This document shows positions 1-9,469 of a stretch of DNA of 49,406 nt, in pieces. The stretch's first letter is position 1; every line of letters begins with the position of its first letter. Source of the DNA: Plectonema cf. radiosum LEGE 06105 (GTDB lineage Bacteria > Cyanobacteriota > Cyanobacteriia > Cyanobacteriales > Nostocaceae). The notes beneath the pieces are model-generated. The model searched no databases. It was given only the letters and a program-made list of their open reading frames with translations, and had not been told where the DNA came from. The stretch spans positions 1-49,406 of the forward strand of contig NZ_JADEWL010000040.1 in the NCBI RefSeq assembly GCF_015207665.1, read 5' to 3'. The position numbers were made by a program, and so were the translations under genes.

Positions 1-107
1 CTCAAGGCTTCGCCTCGGCTTACGCCTATCACCCACATCCGAGAAACAGTTATATAACCTTTTAATCAGTTATACCTAACTTATACCCCTTCTGTTTAGG
101 AAGGCTC

Positions 108-683
108 CTAGTTAGAACGAGCCGCACTTCGCATTGCACCCAAAATACCTGTAATTTGAGTATTTTGTTGGGCAATACGTTTCATGACATTTTGCGTTAC
201 TACATCATTCTGAGCAGCATCAGAAAAAGCGGAAACTGTCTCAATTGATGTTTGGGTTTTTTCAACTTGTGCTTTCATATTTTCCTGACCTTCTTTACTC
301 AAGGTAGTATTGGAATCGGCACGGGTTATTTGACGGTCTACTTCATTGGTTGCTTTATCAACACCATTTACAGCATTATCACTATCAGATGCCCTAACTT
401 CTACTTCTTCTCTAACTTCAGATGCATCTGGTAAACCTAATACACCAGTAGCTTCTTCGACTACTGCTTGCAAATCCGCTTGCAAAGACTCCGATAAATT
501 ATCTAATTTCCGAGAGATAATTGAGGAAATATATTTATCAACAGAGCGGGTTTGCTCTTGCCATTGCTCAACTAATGCGACTAAGGGATTACTTATTTCT
601 AAAGCATAAGCACTACTGCTAATACCAATTGTTGCAATTGTAAAAGCTCCGACAAATATTACTATTCTCCTTTTGAATTTCAT
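108..683 (-). CDS. Putative secreted T4SS component, VirB5/TrbJ-like
   Basis: The protein begins with a basic stretch and a hydrophobic segment ending in SSAYA, a convincing Sec signal peptide with an Ala-X-Ala-like cleavage site. The mature part is hydrophilic, Gln/Asp/Glu rich and predicted helical, with coiled-coil character across most of its length. It lies 23 bp downstream of the VirB4-like gene, which is the usual place of a VirB5/TrbJ-type pilus-tip or adhesin subunit, so the call rests mainly on position plus signal peptide. A GTG nine bases upstream (692) is an alternative start; the ATG at 683 gives a cleaner signal peptide. Sequence similarity to a specific VirB5 family cannot be shown here. 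Confidence 0.5.
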   Translation of the reverse strand: MKFKRRIVIFVGAFTIATIGISSSAYALEISNPLVALVEQWQEQTRSVDKYISSIISRKLDNLSESLQADLQAVVEEATGVLGLPDASEVREEVEVRASDSDNAVNGVDKATNEVDRQITRADSNTTLSKEGQENMKAQVEKTQTSIETVSAFSDAAQNDVVTQNVMKRIAQQNTQITGILGAMRSAARSN

Positions 684-706
684 AAAATTCACTCTATTTA
701 TTTGTT

Positions 707-3424
707 TTAAACTAATTGTTTAGAAAGCTCACTTAGCGCAACAAACTTCGAGGGATACTTCGATAGGTAAAGCGTTCTTTGCTCTTGTTCTTGGGGATTA
801 TTTGCTACCACTGCTAATAAAATAGGGGATGGATAATAACGACAAAAAATAAATATTCCGTTATCATCGAGCAACCATTGCGAGTACAAATCCTCCTTTT
901 TAGGAAAAAAGCTTTCTGTAGCATTACGAGCAATAATTTCTTGAGGATATTTCAAAATCGTTGTAAAACTATCAACGGCAGTGGGTTGAATTCGCCCAAT
1001 TAACCGAGTAGTTAAATTTTGAAAAATCTTTGAGCCAGATGGAGATTTTGCAATCGTATCTGGGTCTTGAGCAGATAAAATTACTCTAATCCCCGCTTTC
1101 GCACCATTAGCGCACAATCTGCCTACCAAAGCCGCAATTGAGTCATATTCAAATAGAATCGGACTTTCATCAATGAAAAAGATGCTCGCAGGAGCTGCTA
1201 ATGCTCGACGTAACGCTGCACTATAAGCACTTAAGCTTAAAACAGCCGCATCTTCGTCATTGGATAAGTTTCGTAATGCAAAAATTAAAAGTCGAGCATC
1301 ACTACGGAAGGTTGAAGGTTGTGCTAAAGCTTGTCCAACCCGCGATGATAACCAGAATCGCAAACGCAGCTTTATTGTTTCTAAAGCCGAAGTGCGATCG
1401 CCACTATTATCAGATAGCTGCAACCGTTCATGAGAACAGAAACTTAAAAAGTCATGCAGTGTGGGCATTGCAAACCATTCATCTGAACCAAAGCCATTGG
1501 TATAAGCAGCCGCGTAACGGTCCCGAATTAAATCATCACCAAAAAACGCCTTCAAAGCTAAAGCAATAATTGAACGCACAGAATCTGTATGCACAGTTTG
1601 TTCTGTACTACCTGAACCCCGAGGATTACCTACAATCATTGCCATAATTGCAGTAGCGAGGAAATCTTTGTAGTCCTCAAACCGTTCTTGCTGCAATTTA
1701 GAAGGAAGAGAGCGTAAGTTTGGTAACTCAAATAAATTACTTGATTCCTTCCCAATATCAAAATATGCCCCATCCTTATCCATAAATCGGGTGTAATCTG
1801 TAAAGGTGCTTGTTCCATCTGGTTTTGGATAATCCATCGCAACTACTGGCATTCCATATGCCAAGGCTTGAGTAAGGATTCCAGAAGCTAAAACACTTTT
1901 ACCTGCGCGAGTTGTAGCAAATAGTCCCAGGTTCTTATGCTGATTGTATAAGTCTAATTCAACAGGTGTTCCTCCTTCTTCTGCAATTAACTCAAAACCA
2001 CTATCATCACCAGCTTTGGTTCTTACTAGCGGCATTAATCCCGGCACTTCGCCGCTTAAGTAAACTAATCTTCTATTGAAAGGTGCGGTCATTAAGCGTT
2101 CCCAAACGATAGGTAAAGTTTGTAACCAGATTCGCCAAGGGTATTCGGTTTCTCTTACAACCCAAGCCGGACGTAGGAAGCACGATTGGAGATAACGACA
2201 AGCTTCATCTAATTGTTCGCGAGTTTGACGGTACACCAAAAACACTGTTGCGACGTGGATGGGAACGGAACCTTCATAGAGTTCTTCTTGTGCGGCAATG
2301 GATTTTTTGATGTTCAGCAGAGACTTTACGTCAACCGAGTTTTTGTCTTGAGCTAATGCAGCAGAGGTGTTTGATTGTTTAGTCAAGCGCTGCATATTGG
2401 TTTTAACAAGTGTTTCATTAGCCCGCATCAGCTGACAATAAATCTCGGTGTCGTAAACTCTTTCCCTTGATAAAACCTCCCATAAATAACGAAGTTGTTG
2501 TTGTTTATCAATCCAACCACCGGGTTTATCCGCGAAGGTAAGGGCTGCAATATATTTATCTTTGAGATGCACCCAACGTCTATCTGCGATGGGAATTGAG
2601 GAAGAAGACTCCATGAGGAAAGATGTAGGAGCTATATCCGAGTAAATTTCCTCTCGGAGTCCGTTTTCGTCGAGAATTAAAAGTTGTGGAATCGGACGGT
2701 GTGGTGTGTTGTTAAATCGCTGCCAAAGTTCTAACCAAAGTTGTTCGGCATCTAACGGGCGGATATCTAGCCCCATTTTGTTCGATATTAGTTGTTCCCA
2801 TAGTTGAAACCCGTCGGTGAATGATGTGTGTATTAGTCGTTCGATAGCGATGAATTGAAGTTGGTTGATTTCTCCGGTAAATGATTTCCAAGAACGCTCT
2901 ACTTTTGAGAGAATTTTTTCAATTGCATCAGTTGTACCCGTGCTGTTCGTTTCGATGGTGTAGGTGCAATAAAGGCGTAGTGTTTTTGGTTTGCGAACTC
3001 CTTTTTCTGTTAGTTGTTGTATTCTGCATCGTTCTCCCATTAAGAGAAATTGCAGTTCAATATTCGGTGCGGTGTCGCTTAAATTTTTTAGTTGCTGCTG
3101 TCGCGTGGTGTCGTTGGTAAATGAACTCAGACGGATAGTTAAACGTTCCCCAGATGGTAAATCTTTCAATCCCGATTCAATTGCATTAAAAACCGGATCA
3201 ATTTGTTCTGTTCTTAATGTGGAATGAATACCCGTACATTCAAATCCAAATTGAATTATATAGTTGTCAATTCCCTTGCGTAGAAGATAAGCCCCTACTG
3301 ACCTTCCCTGTAGATTTATTTGCAACATCGTAACTAGCGCAAAAGCATCTTCAAGAGGTGTTAATCGAACTTTTTGTTCTCCATTCTCAACAATTCTTTT
3401 ACCAATTTTTGATTTGGAATTCAC
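707..3424 (-). CDS. VirB4/TraC-like conjugation ATPase
   Basis: This 905-residue protein has the size and organisation of VirB4-type ATPases that energise pilus assembly and DNA transfer at the inner membrane. A Walker A motif (ATTRAGKS) sits at about residues 503-510 and a Walker B motif (IFFIDES) with Asp752-Glu753; the roughly 240-residue gap holds the insertions usual in this family. A later SAQDP segment resembles the glutamine sensor motif of the HerA/VirB4 clan. The start overlaps the stop of the upstream small membrane gene by 4 bp (ATGA), so the two are translationally coupled. Together with the neighbouring VirB2-, VirB3- and VirB5-like genes it defines a type IV secretion operon. 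Known: VirB4 is a hallmark of conjugative T4SS. Inferred: this copy serves the ICE that extends past the left edge. Confidence 0.85.
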   Translation of the reverse strand: MNSKSKIGKRIVENGEQKVRLTPLEDAFALVTMLQINLQGRSVGAYLLRKGIDNYIIQFGFECTGIHSTLRTEQIDPVFNAIESGLKDLPSGERLTIRLSSFTNDTTRQQQLKNLSDTAPNIELQFLLMGERCRIQQLTEKGVRKPKTLRLYCTYTIETNSTGTTDAIEKILSKVERSWKSFTGEINQLQFIAIERLIHTSFTDGFQLWEQLISNKMGLDIRPLDAEQLWLELWQRFNNTPHRPIPQLLILDENGLREEIYSDIAPTSFLMESSSSIPIADRRWVHLKDKYIAALTFADKPGGWIDKQQQLRYLWEVLSRERVYDTEIYCQLMRANETLVKTNMQRLTKQSNTSAALAQDKNSVDVKSLLNIKKSIAAQEELYEGSVPIHVATVFLVYRQTREQLDEACRYLQSCFLRPAWVVRETEYPWRIWLQTLPIVWERLMTAPFNRRLVYLSGEVPGLMPLVRTKAGDDSGFELIAEEGGTPVELDLYNQHKNLGLFATTRAGKSVLASGILTQALAYGMPVVAMDYPKPDGTSTFTDYTRFMDKDGAYFDIGKESSNLFELPNLRSLPSKLQQERFEDYKDFLATAIMAMIVGNPRGSGSTEQTVHTDSVRSIIALALKAFFGDDLIRDRYAAAYTNGFGSDEWFAMPTLHDFLSFCSHERLQLSDNSGDRTSALETIKLRLRFWLSSRVGQALAQPSTFRSDARLLIFALRNLSNDEDAAVLSLSAYSAALRRALAAPASIFFIDESPILFEYDSIAALVGRLCANGAKAGIRVILSAQDPDTIAKSPSGSKIFQNLTTRLIGRIQPTAVDSFTTILKYPQEIIARNATESFFPKKEDLYSQWLLDDNGIFIFCRYYPSPILLAVVANNPQEQEQRTLYLSKYPSKFVALSELSKQLV

Positions 3425-3753
3425 CTGTGGAACTTACTATTTTTTGATTTTTTTACTTGTTTTGAGTTCATTATTGATTTGTATAAACAACGCACTCTTG
3501 TCCAGTTAGGAGTTGCAACAAATTTAGATAAAATTCGCCAAGCGCCATTGGCTGTAAGAATCCACCATGTTGCTATTCCCCAAGCTGCTATAGAACAAGT
3601 CCAAACCCAATTTAGTCTTAATAAACGGTGAGCAAGGTAATAGGAAATAGCGCTAATGATTGCCCAAGGAATTAATTGGTCTGCGGGAAAAGGTCCGATT
3701 GATGGTTGTTTGCCTAAAGTCACATTTACTTTACGATATTTCTTACCCTCCAT
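3421..3753 (-). CDS. Small T4SS membrane protein, VirB3/TrbD-like
   Basis: The 110-residue product has a short basic N-terminus and two closely spaced hydrophobic segments (about residues 27-42 and 48-67), followed by a basic tail. This is the topology of VirB3/TrbD inner-membrane proteins, which work next to VirB4. Its stop overlaps the VirB4-like start by 4 bp and it follows the pilin-like gene, so gene order matches virB2-virB3-virB4. Function is assigned from topology and position; no catalytic motif exists to check. Confidence 0.6.
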   Translation of the reverse strand: MEGKKYRKVNVTLGKQPSIGPFPADQLIPWAIISAISYYLAHRLLRLNWVWTCSIAAWGIATWWILTANGAWRILSKFVATPNWTRVRCLYKSIMNSKQVKKSKNSKFHR

Positions 3754-3789
3754 TATTCACCTGTTTTACTAGGTATTGTATTAAACTTA

Positions 3790-3814
3790 ATTACGAATTA
3801 CGAATTACGAATTA
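3790..3814. repeat. Heptanucleotide tandem repeat (ATTACGA, 3.5 copies)
   Basis: Three perfect copies of ATTACGA plus a partial fourth run into the stop codon of the VirB2-like gene. Such short tandem heptamers are characteristic of filamentous cyanobacterial genomes and often lie at gene 3' ends. Confidence 0.9.
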
Positions 3815-4408
3815 TCCCCCTCCTCCTCCTCCAATAATTAGGTTGGTTAGAATATCTCCAACCGTTACTGCAATCAAAATAATCATTGGTGTTCTGGCTA
3901 AATTTTGCCAATCTTCATCGTTGCGGGCAGCTTGAATCACCTTTACCAGAGAGATTCCTAAGTAAAGTATGAACAATCCTCGCAGTACGTTAAATGATAA
4001 AACAATAGCTTCATCTGCACCTGCAAACTGCCCACTCATCCAAGTTTCTGCGTTTTGAAAAAATTGCGCTTGTACCGGAGTTGAGAAAGCATCTAACAGT
4101 AAGAATGTTCCTAAAACTGTTAGTACAGACGAAGTTATCTTATATCGGTGAGAAAACTTTGTAATGCCTTTAAATAACGCTTCTAATTGCTGTTGCCAAG
4201 CGATTGCGACTGCTCCAGATATCAAAAATACTGCCGTAGTAAAACTAATCAAACTCGGACTGATAATTGAATCTAGCAATACAACAAACAAACCAGTTCG
4301 TATTATAAATGGCGTTCGCGTAGCGTACCCCAAGGGCATACTAATCAAATGTTTTATGCAATAGTTTCCTTGGCATGACTCAGAAAATTTAGACGCTTTA
4401 AAAAGCAT
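3812..4408 (-). CDS. Putative pilin/channel subunit, VirB2/TrbC-like
   Basis: The protein has several hydrophobic segments. One ends in TPVQAQFF (about residues 92-115), which looks like a signal-peptide cleavage region, and two more follow in the last 80 residues, as in VirB2/TrbC pilins whose mature form is two membrane helices. The protein ends in six glycines. It is first in the VirB2-B3-B4-B5 order. The N-terminal 35-40 residues are doubtful: the DNA at about 4312-4338 is an interspersed cyanobacterial palindromic repeat that happens to be open, so the true start may be internal (for instance a TTG near residue 40) or the gene may have gained a foreign 5' extension. It could also be a general membrane protein of the transfer apparatus. 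Confidence 0.5.
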   Translation of the reverse strand: MLFKASKFSESCQGNYCIKHLISMPLGYATRTPFIIRTGLFVVLLDSIISPSLISFTTAVFLISGAVAIAWQQQLEALFKGITKFSHRYKITSSVLTVLGTFLLLDAFSTPVQAQFFQNAETWMSGQFAGADEAIVLSFNVLRGLFILYLGISLVKVIQAARNDEDWQNLARTPMIILIAVTVGDILTNLIIGGGGGG

Positions 4409-5513
4409 AAATTCATGGAATTACAAAGTTTTCTATTTACTTGATAACTCTTACTCAATTGTATTTACATCATCCAATTGTCAGATATTCAACTTGTTTT
4501 TTTCTCTAATTAAATAATTTGATTTTTAGTTAAATAAATGACTTTTATTCTATGTATAGATGACTAAAAATTGAATTAAATGTATATTTTATTTCATTTT
4601 TTAACGTATTTCTGTCTAAATTAGAGATTATAAGTTACAAGTTGACTTCTGTAGTACACAGAGAAAACAATGATATTTTATGCATTGGTAGTTTTGATTA
4701 CAGTTACTCTAATTTATTAAAAAAAATATGTAATAGTAACTAATAAAATCTTGATGATTAGGGAGTTTCAGAGTTTATTTTACGACCGTTACTGTAATTA
4801 CTGTTTAAATAGTAAATAAATACAAAAATCGTAAAATTATTCCTTGATAGCAAAAAAATGTGAATCATATTGATTCACAAGGATATAACTTTATCTGTTC
4901 GCATGAAAGCGGTATCTTACCTTTATAAGAATTGAGGAGCCAGGAGTCAACACAATTCGCAATTATCAATACTCGCTATCGCGAGAAGCAAGCAACGCAA
5001 TTTCTTCCATAGGGAGAGGCTACGCCAACGCAATTATTGCCCCACGGATAAATCCAGGGGCTTGAACTCCGCGACTGTTTAAATTTATCTCCATAAATAA
5101 ATTAAGAGAGCAGTGCGTTGGCGGGGTTCCCCCGCTTGAAGCAACTGCGGAGGGCAAGAATGCCTGAATTAACAATTAAACAATTGAGAATAAAGTTCTT
5201 GTTTCTTTAATTATCAGTTTTTTATAAAATGGGGGATTTATTTATATTTTAGGCAATGAAAGAGTTTTTTAAACGGAAGTTTGTTTTTTCATGCCGTTTT
5301 TGATATCTCGATATTTTGCGATGATTATTTATCAACTGTAGTAACTAAAGCTTGATAATTGGTTAAAATACTTATCCTGTAATGATTGTAGGTAGTTACT
5401 ACTCTTTGGGCATGAAGGCATATTACTTGTTTGGCTCTTATAGTAACTGGCATTTATCAAAGAAAAGCAGAGGGCAGTTGAGTTGGCAGTGGGAAGAAAT
5501 AGTAAATTGTTTT
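4409..5513. other. Non-coding AT-rich spacer with interspersed palindromic repeats
   Basis: About 1.1 kb separates the T4SS operon from the primase-helicase gene; no convincing coding region is present on either strand. From about 4970 to 5160 the sequence changes to GC-richer palindromic modules (GCTACGCCAACGC and GCGTTGGCGGGG types with nearby hairpins) that are common cyanobacterial interspersed repeats. The rest is AT-rich. The promoter of the T4SS operon, and perhaps the ICE oriT, could be here, but I cannot identify either. Confidence 0.6.
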
Positions 5514-8500
5514 TTATCGAGATTGCCTTCTCGTAACATCCCATCGCTCAAAATCTGATTCAAAGCCAGATAATCGCTCTTGGAGTAACTCAATGGGAAT
5601 TTCTACACAACTACGAGTTACCATCTCTGGCGCTTTCGGTAAAATAATCTCCCCATCCACATCAGCCCTAACATTAACTTTCAGCCGTTGGTAGGTTATC
5701 GAAGAATCGCGATCGCAATGGAATTTCTGCTTACTATAAGTCTTGCCTCCTAATTTCTCTATTTGCTGCCGAATCATTTTTTGACTGTAGGGCAGGTTAT
5801 TTTTAAAATAGCGAGACATCAACGACCAAACCCCATGTAGGTAAACAGCCAAAGATTTGTAATTTCCGTTTTCTGGGTTGCCATCCTCGGTAATTAAACG
5901 ACAGTTCCACTCACCCACTTCAGTTTGCGATCGCAGCACTAATAATTTATCTACAAAATCATCCAACGAGGGTTTCTTAGATTCATCCTCATTAGCTTCA
6001 CCGCATAATAAGCTCAAATAAGCCCAAACCTCTTCTTCGCTAATAACACCACTTAATTGAGCTAATTTCAAAGCGTAATAACCAATCAATGCCAAACTTG
6101 ACGCTAACCTTGCGTGTGCTGTGGGTAACTTCGCGATTAGCTGCAATTCTAAATCTTTAATCCCTTTTTGATCGTAACCAAGTTTTATTAAACTAGGTAA
6201 AGTACAGGAGCAGATACGGGACATTGCTCGCAATTCTGGGAAAGCGGCAGGATTTGGGGTTCCTGCAAACTCCAATCGAATTAACCGTGACAGAATTATT
6301 GGGTCATCATCACCAATCGAATAATTGGAAGCGACAATTAACGCACTGTGAGGGTCTTGATTATTTTCTCGTACAGAACGAGAACCCCCACCGAATTGAG
6401 TTTTGATTTGTTGACAAACCCAAGAAATTTGAGCAATGTCTGGGTCATCAAGGAACTGAGTTAACCCACCCATAAGCTTAAATCGTTCGTGGTAAGCACT
6501 TTCAGATGCTTTATTAATCTTGGCTCTATGGTCAAAACCTAACAGAGAAAGTGCAGTAACTGCTGCGAGTGTTTTTCCCGTCCCCGCATCTCCGTAAAGT
6601 CCTAAAACGGGGAAAAATCCTTCTTCATGTTGGATTTTATCGTAAAACAAGCCAGCTACAGAGAATGCTGCCGTAAACAAAGCTGGCATAAAGCCGGATG
6701 CTCCCAAGAAGTTACGCATGGAATTAACCAAACGTGGCAATACGTTTGGCTCTGGTTGCGTATTGATTTTAGGAACCGGAATCTTTTCGGAGGCAATTAA
6801 TCTTTCATTGAGAACCCAACCTGATTCTTCTTCAGTAACTAAGTCTCCATTTTTAGAAATTTGGCAGTCGTGGAACACCCAAGTTCCATCCGATTGCCGA
6901 CCAAGACGTTCAGATAATTTATACGGCTTGCCTCCACGCTCACGGTATGCGGATAATTCTTTGTGCAAATACTGGTGAAGTTCCTCTGGTTTTAATTTGT
7001 TAACGAAATAGACTTTACCAGTTGCACGAGATAAGCAATTGATAAAATCCGTGATTTTGTTCAGTGCTTCGGCAGGAACCACTACCCGATGCTGTTCGTT
7101 GGGCGGGTCATAAGTACGTTTTACTTGTAAAACTAATCCACCATAGTTATCATTAGTTCCTATTAATTCTCGCTCAACAACGAAACTAAAACCTGCTTTA
7201 GGAATCCATTTCCATTCTGTATTCACTTTCTTCCAATAACCTAACTCTGACCGATATGGATGTTGCACTGGTGATGACCAATCTTGGGTATTAAACTGTG
7301 CTGAGTTATATAGTAAATAATTTCGGATGTCATCAGACCAGAGTTTCATCCATTCGTCAATTGAAATGTAAGTAATAGTATGACGATTCCCTTGAATAAT
7401 CAGGTCGTCAATATCCGGGTCATCTTTACCAAATTGTCCCCACCAAGCAATACGAATAAAACATTCCCATTCCTGCAATAATTTGATTGTTTCGTGGTAA
7501 CGGAGCATGATGTGTTGATTCAAGAGCATTCCCGCATCAACGTATAAATCGATAACTAAGTTTGATAATGAAGTATTTTGTTCACTTGCAGTTTTTTCTA
7601 AATAACGTTTTAGCAACTTAGGGCTACAATCCCATGCTGCTCCAGACGCTCCGATAATTACTTGTTGAAGATTGCAAGCAACCGACCAAGCCTTCAAAAC
7701 TCCCTCTGCTAAACCAATTGAGGATATTTGAACCGATTCCGGACGGCAGAATGCAAGTGGCATTTCCTGATTATCCAAGCGAGGACCATTCCCACCTTTT
7801 TGTGCAGAAGAACCCCATTTATATTTACCATTACTTGTATCCTCTGGGCGGATTTGAAAAGCGATGATTTGTCCTAATTCGTTATTAATTGGGAGAAATA
7901 GCCCAGATTGTCCGCATAAATATAAATTGCCATCTATTGTAACTACACCAGGTAAATCGGCGCTGACATTTTTTACAAGTTGTTTCGACCACGAACGAAA
8001 ACCAATAAAGTCAATAAACTCTCCCAATCCACGTACATCTGTTAAGTGATTGCGGTGAGTTTCATTTAATTGAAGTTGGTTTAATACCGAACGATATTGC
8101 TTATCTCGTTCCTCCTCACTTAGAACTGACGGCACTGAAAAATCGTTCTTATCCGTTGGAGGAGGTTGATTGTTTTGCTTCTTGGTTTTAGGGAGCGTAG
8201 TACAATAATTATTTTTCAATCCATTCCCCAAAGGAAATTGTGAAGGATAAGCTTTTTGAACTGCGAATGCCCATGAAGAAGGTCGCCCTGTTAAATCAGC
8301 TATTCTCTTGTAGGTTGCTTTTTTTCCCTGACTTTGAAGTAATGCCGTTGCCCTTAATAATTCATCAACTACGTAAGAAGAGATGAAAGAATGTCCCATA
8401 CCATCTGATAATTCTCGAATATGGACATAACTAGATGGTATGGAATTTGGTGTGGAGTGGTAGCAATAAATGCTACCGTCGTCATTTAGTTTACAACTAC

Positions 8501-8573
8501 CAGACCTGTTACCGCAAACTGGACAAGGCTGCTGCTTATTTGAATATCTGCCCTTTTTATGATTTCTCGACAT
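5514..8573 (-). CDS. Primase-helicase-like replication protein (zinc finger, Toprim-like domain, P-loop ATPase)
   Basis: The 1019-residue protein starts with a zinc-finger module (Cys17, Cys20, Cys27 and Cys37/His39) like those of phage and plasmid primases. A central region with the IGLAEGVLKAW motif (Glu290), followed by an acidic segment, resembles Toprim-like DUF3854 domains. The C-terminal half contains a Walker A motif GDAGTGKT at about 661-668 (Lys667), followed by FLDDPD and a VASN sensor-like motif, as in DUF927-type helicases. It probably starts replication of the ICE or a related plasmid form. It stands alone, transcribed leftward, with about 1.1 kb of non-coding DNA downstream. 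The architecture parallels the primase-helicase of the neighbouring 17.5 kb element but the two are clearly different proteins. Confidence 0.75.
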   Translation of the reverse strand: MSRNHKKGRYSNKQQPCPVCGNRSGSCKLNDDGSIYCYHSTPNSIPSSYVHIRELSDGMGHSFISSYVVDELLRATALLQSQGKKATYKRIADLTGRPSSWAFAVQKAYPSQFPLGNGLKNNYCTTLPKTKKQNNQPPPTDKNDFSVPSVLSEEERDKQYRSVLNQLQLNETHRNHLTDVRGLGEFIDFIGFRSWSKQLVKNVSADLPGVVTIDGNLYLCGQSGLFLPINNELGQIIAFQIRPEDTSNGKYKWGSSAQKGGNGPRLDNQEMPLAFCRPESVQISSIGLAEGVLKAWSVACNLQQVIIGASGAAWDCSPKLLKRYLEKTASEQNTSLSNLVIDLYVDAGMLLNQHIMLRYHETIKLLQEWECFIRIAWWGQFGKDDPDIDDLIIQGNRHTITYISIDEWMKLWSDDIRNYLLYNSAQFNTQDWSSPVQHPYRSELGYWKKVNTEWKWIPKAGFSFVVERELIGTNDNYGGLVLQVKRTYDPPNEQHRVVVPAEALNKITDFINCLSRATGKVYFVNKLKPEELHQYLHKELSAYRERGGKPYKLSERLGRQSDGTWVFHDCQISKNGDLVTEEESGWVLNERLIASEKIPVPKINTQPEPNVLPRLVNSMRNFLGASGFMPALFTAAFSVAGLFYDKIQHEEGFFPVLGLYGDAGTGKTLAAVTALSLLGFDHRAKINKASESAYHERFKLMGGLTQFLDDPDIAQISWVCQQIKTQFGGGSRSVRENNQDPHSALIVASNYSIGDDDPIILSRLIRLEFAGTPNPAAFPELRAMSRICSCTLPSLIKLGYDQKGIKDLELQLIAKLPTAHARLASSLALIGYYALKLAQLSGVISEEEVWAYLSLLCGEANEDESKKPSLDDFVDKLLVLRSQTEVGEWNCRLITEDGNPENGNYKSLAVYLHGVWSLMSRYFKNNLPYSQKMIRQQIEKLGGKTYSKQKFHCDRDSSITYQRLKVNVRADVDGEIILPKAPEMVTRSCVEIPIELLQERLSGFESDFERWDVTRRQSR

Positions 8574-8715
8574 GGAATTTGATTCTTACTTGGGAGTGGA
8601 TTTTGCTGTTGTTTTCGATAATCCGATCTGAAAAGAGCGATCTGCTTGCCTTACTCGCTTTCCCCTTCGGGGACATTACGTGGATTTGCGCTTACGCATA
8701 CGCTATCGCTATCAA

Positions 8716-9469
8716 CTATTGATTATTCAGCAGCCCTTCTGACTGAAAAATAAATTCCAATGCTTCTTGAGGATAGTTACCAACAGTTCCAAACATTGAA
8801 TCAAAAACCTCTTCTTTTCGCATTCCATTTTTGCGACAGTAAGCAGATGCTTTTCTTCCAAGACTATTTGCCTGTGCTTTACCAAGTTTGATTTTATTAA
8901 GATTTGCGTAACCAACAACTGTGAAATAATGACCTTTGGGCGATTCGATACGGTCAAGTTCTGCATCTATACCTTGTAACCATTTATCGTGTGCTTCAAA
9001 GGACTCAGTTAAATGTTCAGTTTTAGCCAAAAGTAAAAGTATACGTTGTTGACATTCTATTTGACATTGAATTTCTAATACCTTGGATAATTGCTGGTTC
9101 ATCTCTAAGCCAAATTGCGGTATTTTCTGTTTTTGGGAACGCCATTCTTTTTCTAATTGCAAATACCACTTTCTTACTTCCCGACCTTTTTCTGTTCGTG
9201 CCATCATTGCAAATGACTTAGCACAGTCAATTGTCAGCATCAGTTTTTCTAACTGAACGCCTCCTCCCTGAGAGCGTTTAACCATATTATCATTTCGGAT
9301 AATATGGTCAAAGTCTTGCCCCCATAGTAAATCCAGCTTTTTCAAATGCCCGTTTTGCATTACCCTTTGTACTGAATTCCAACCATTGCCAATAAATATC
9401 GAAATCCACAGGAAACTGTTCTTCTGACTCCAGTTGAGCCAGTATTTCTTGCTTTATAAGATTATTCAC
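8716..9469 (-). pseudogene. AntA/AntB-type phage antirepressor, frameshifted
   Basis: The N-terminal half, read from a GTG at 9469, contains FPVDFDIYWQWLEFSTKGNA, the signature start of the AntA/AntB antirepressor domain, and then hits a stop after TMGARL. The second half of the domain (IIRNDNMVKRSQGGG and LMLTIDCAKSFAMMARTEKG) continues in another frame. Both halves join cleanly if one base is removed from a five-C run at 9319-9323 (five G on the coding strand). The C-terminal part is helical and unrelated to enzymes I recognise. Antirepressors titrate prophage repressors to trigger induction. The single-base disruption means a decayed gene, a programmed or slippage frameshift, or a sequencing error. 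Confidence 0.7.

Noticed and set aside
5332-5544. 70-residue minus-strand frame after the left primase-helicase
   Set aside because: It overlaps the end of the large gene, is Ser/Asn/Tyr-rich in an AT-rich area and has no ribosome-binding site.
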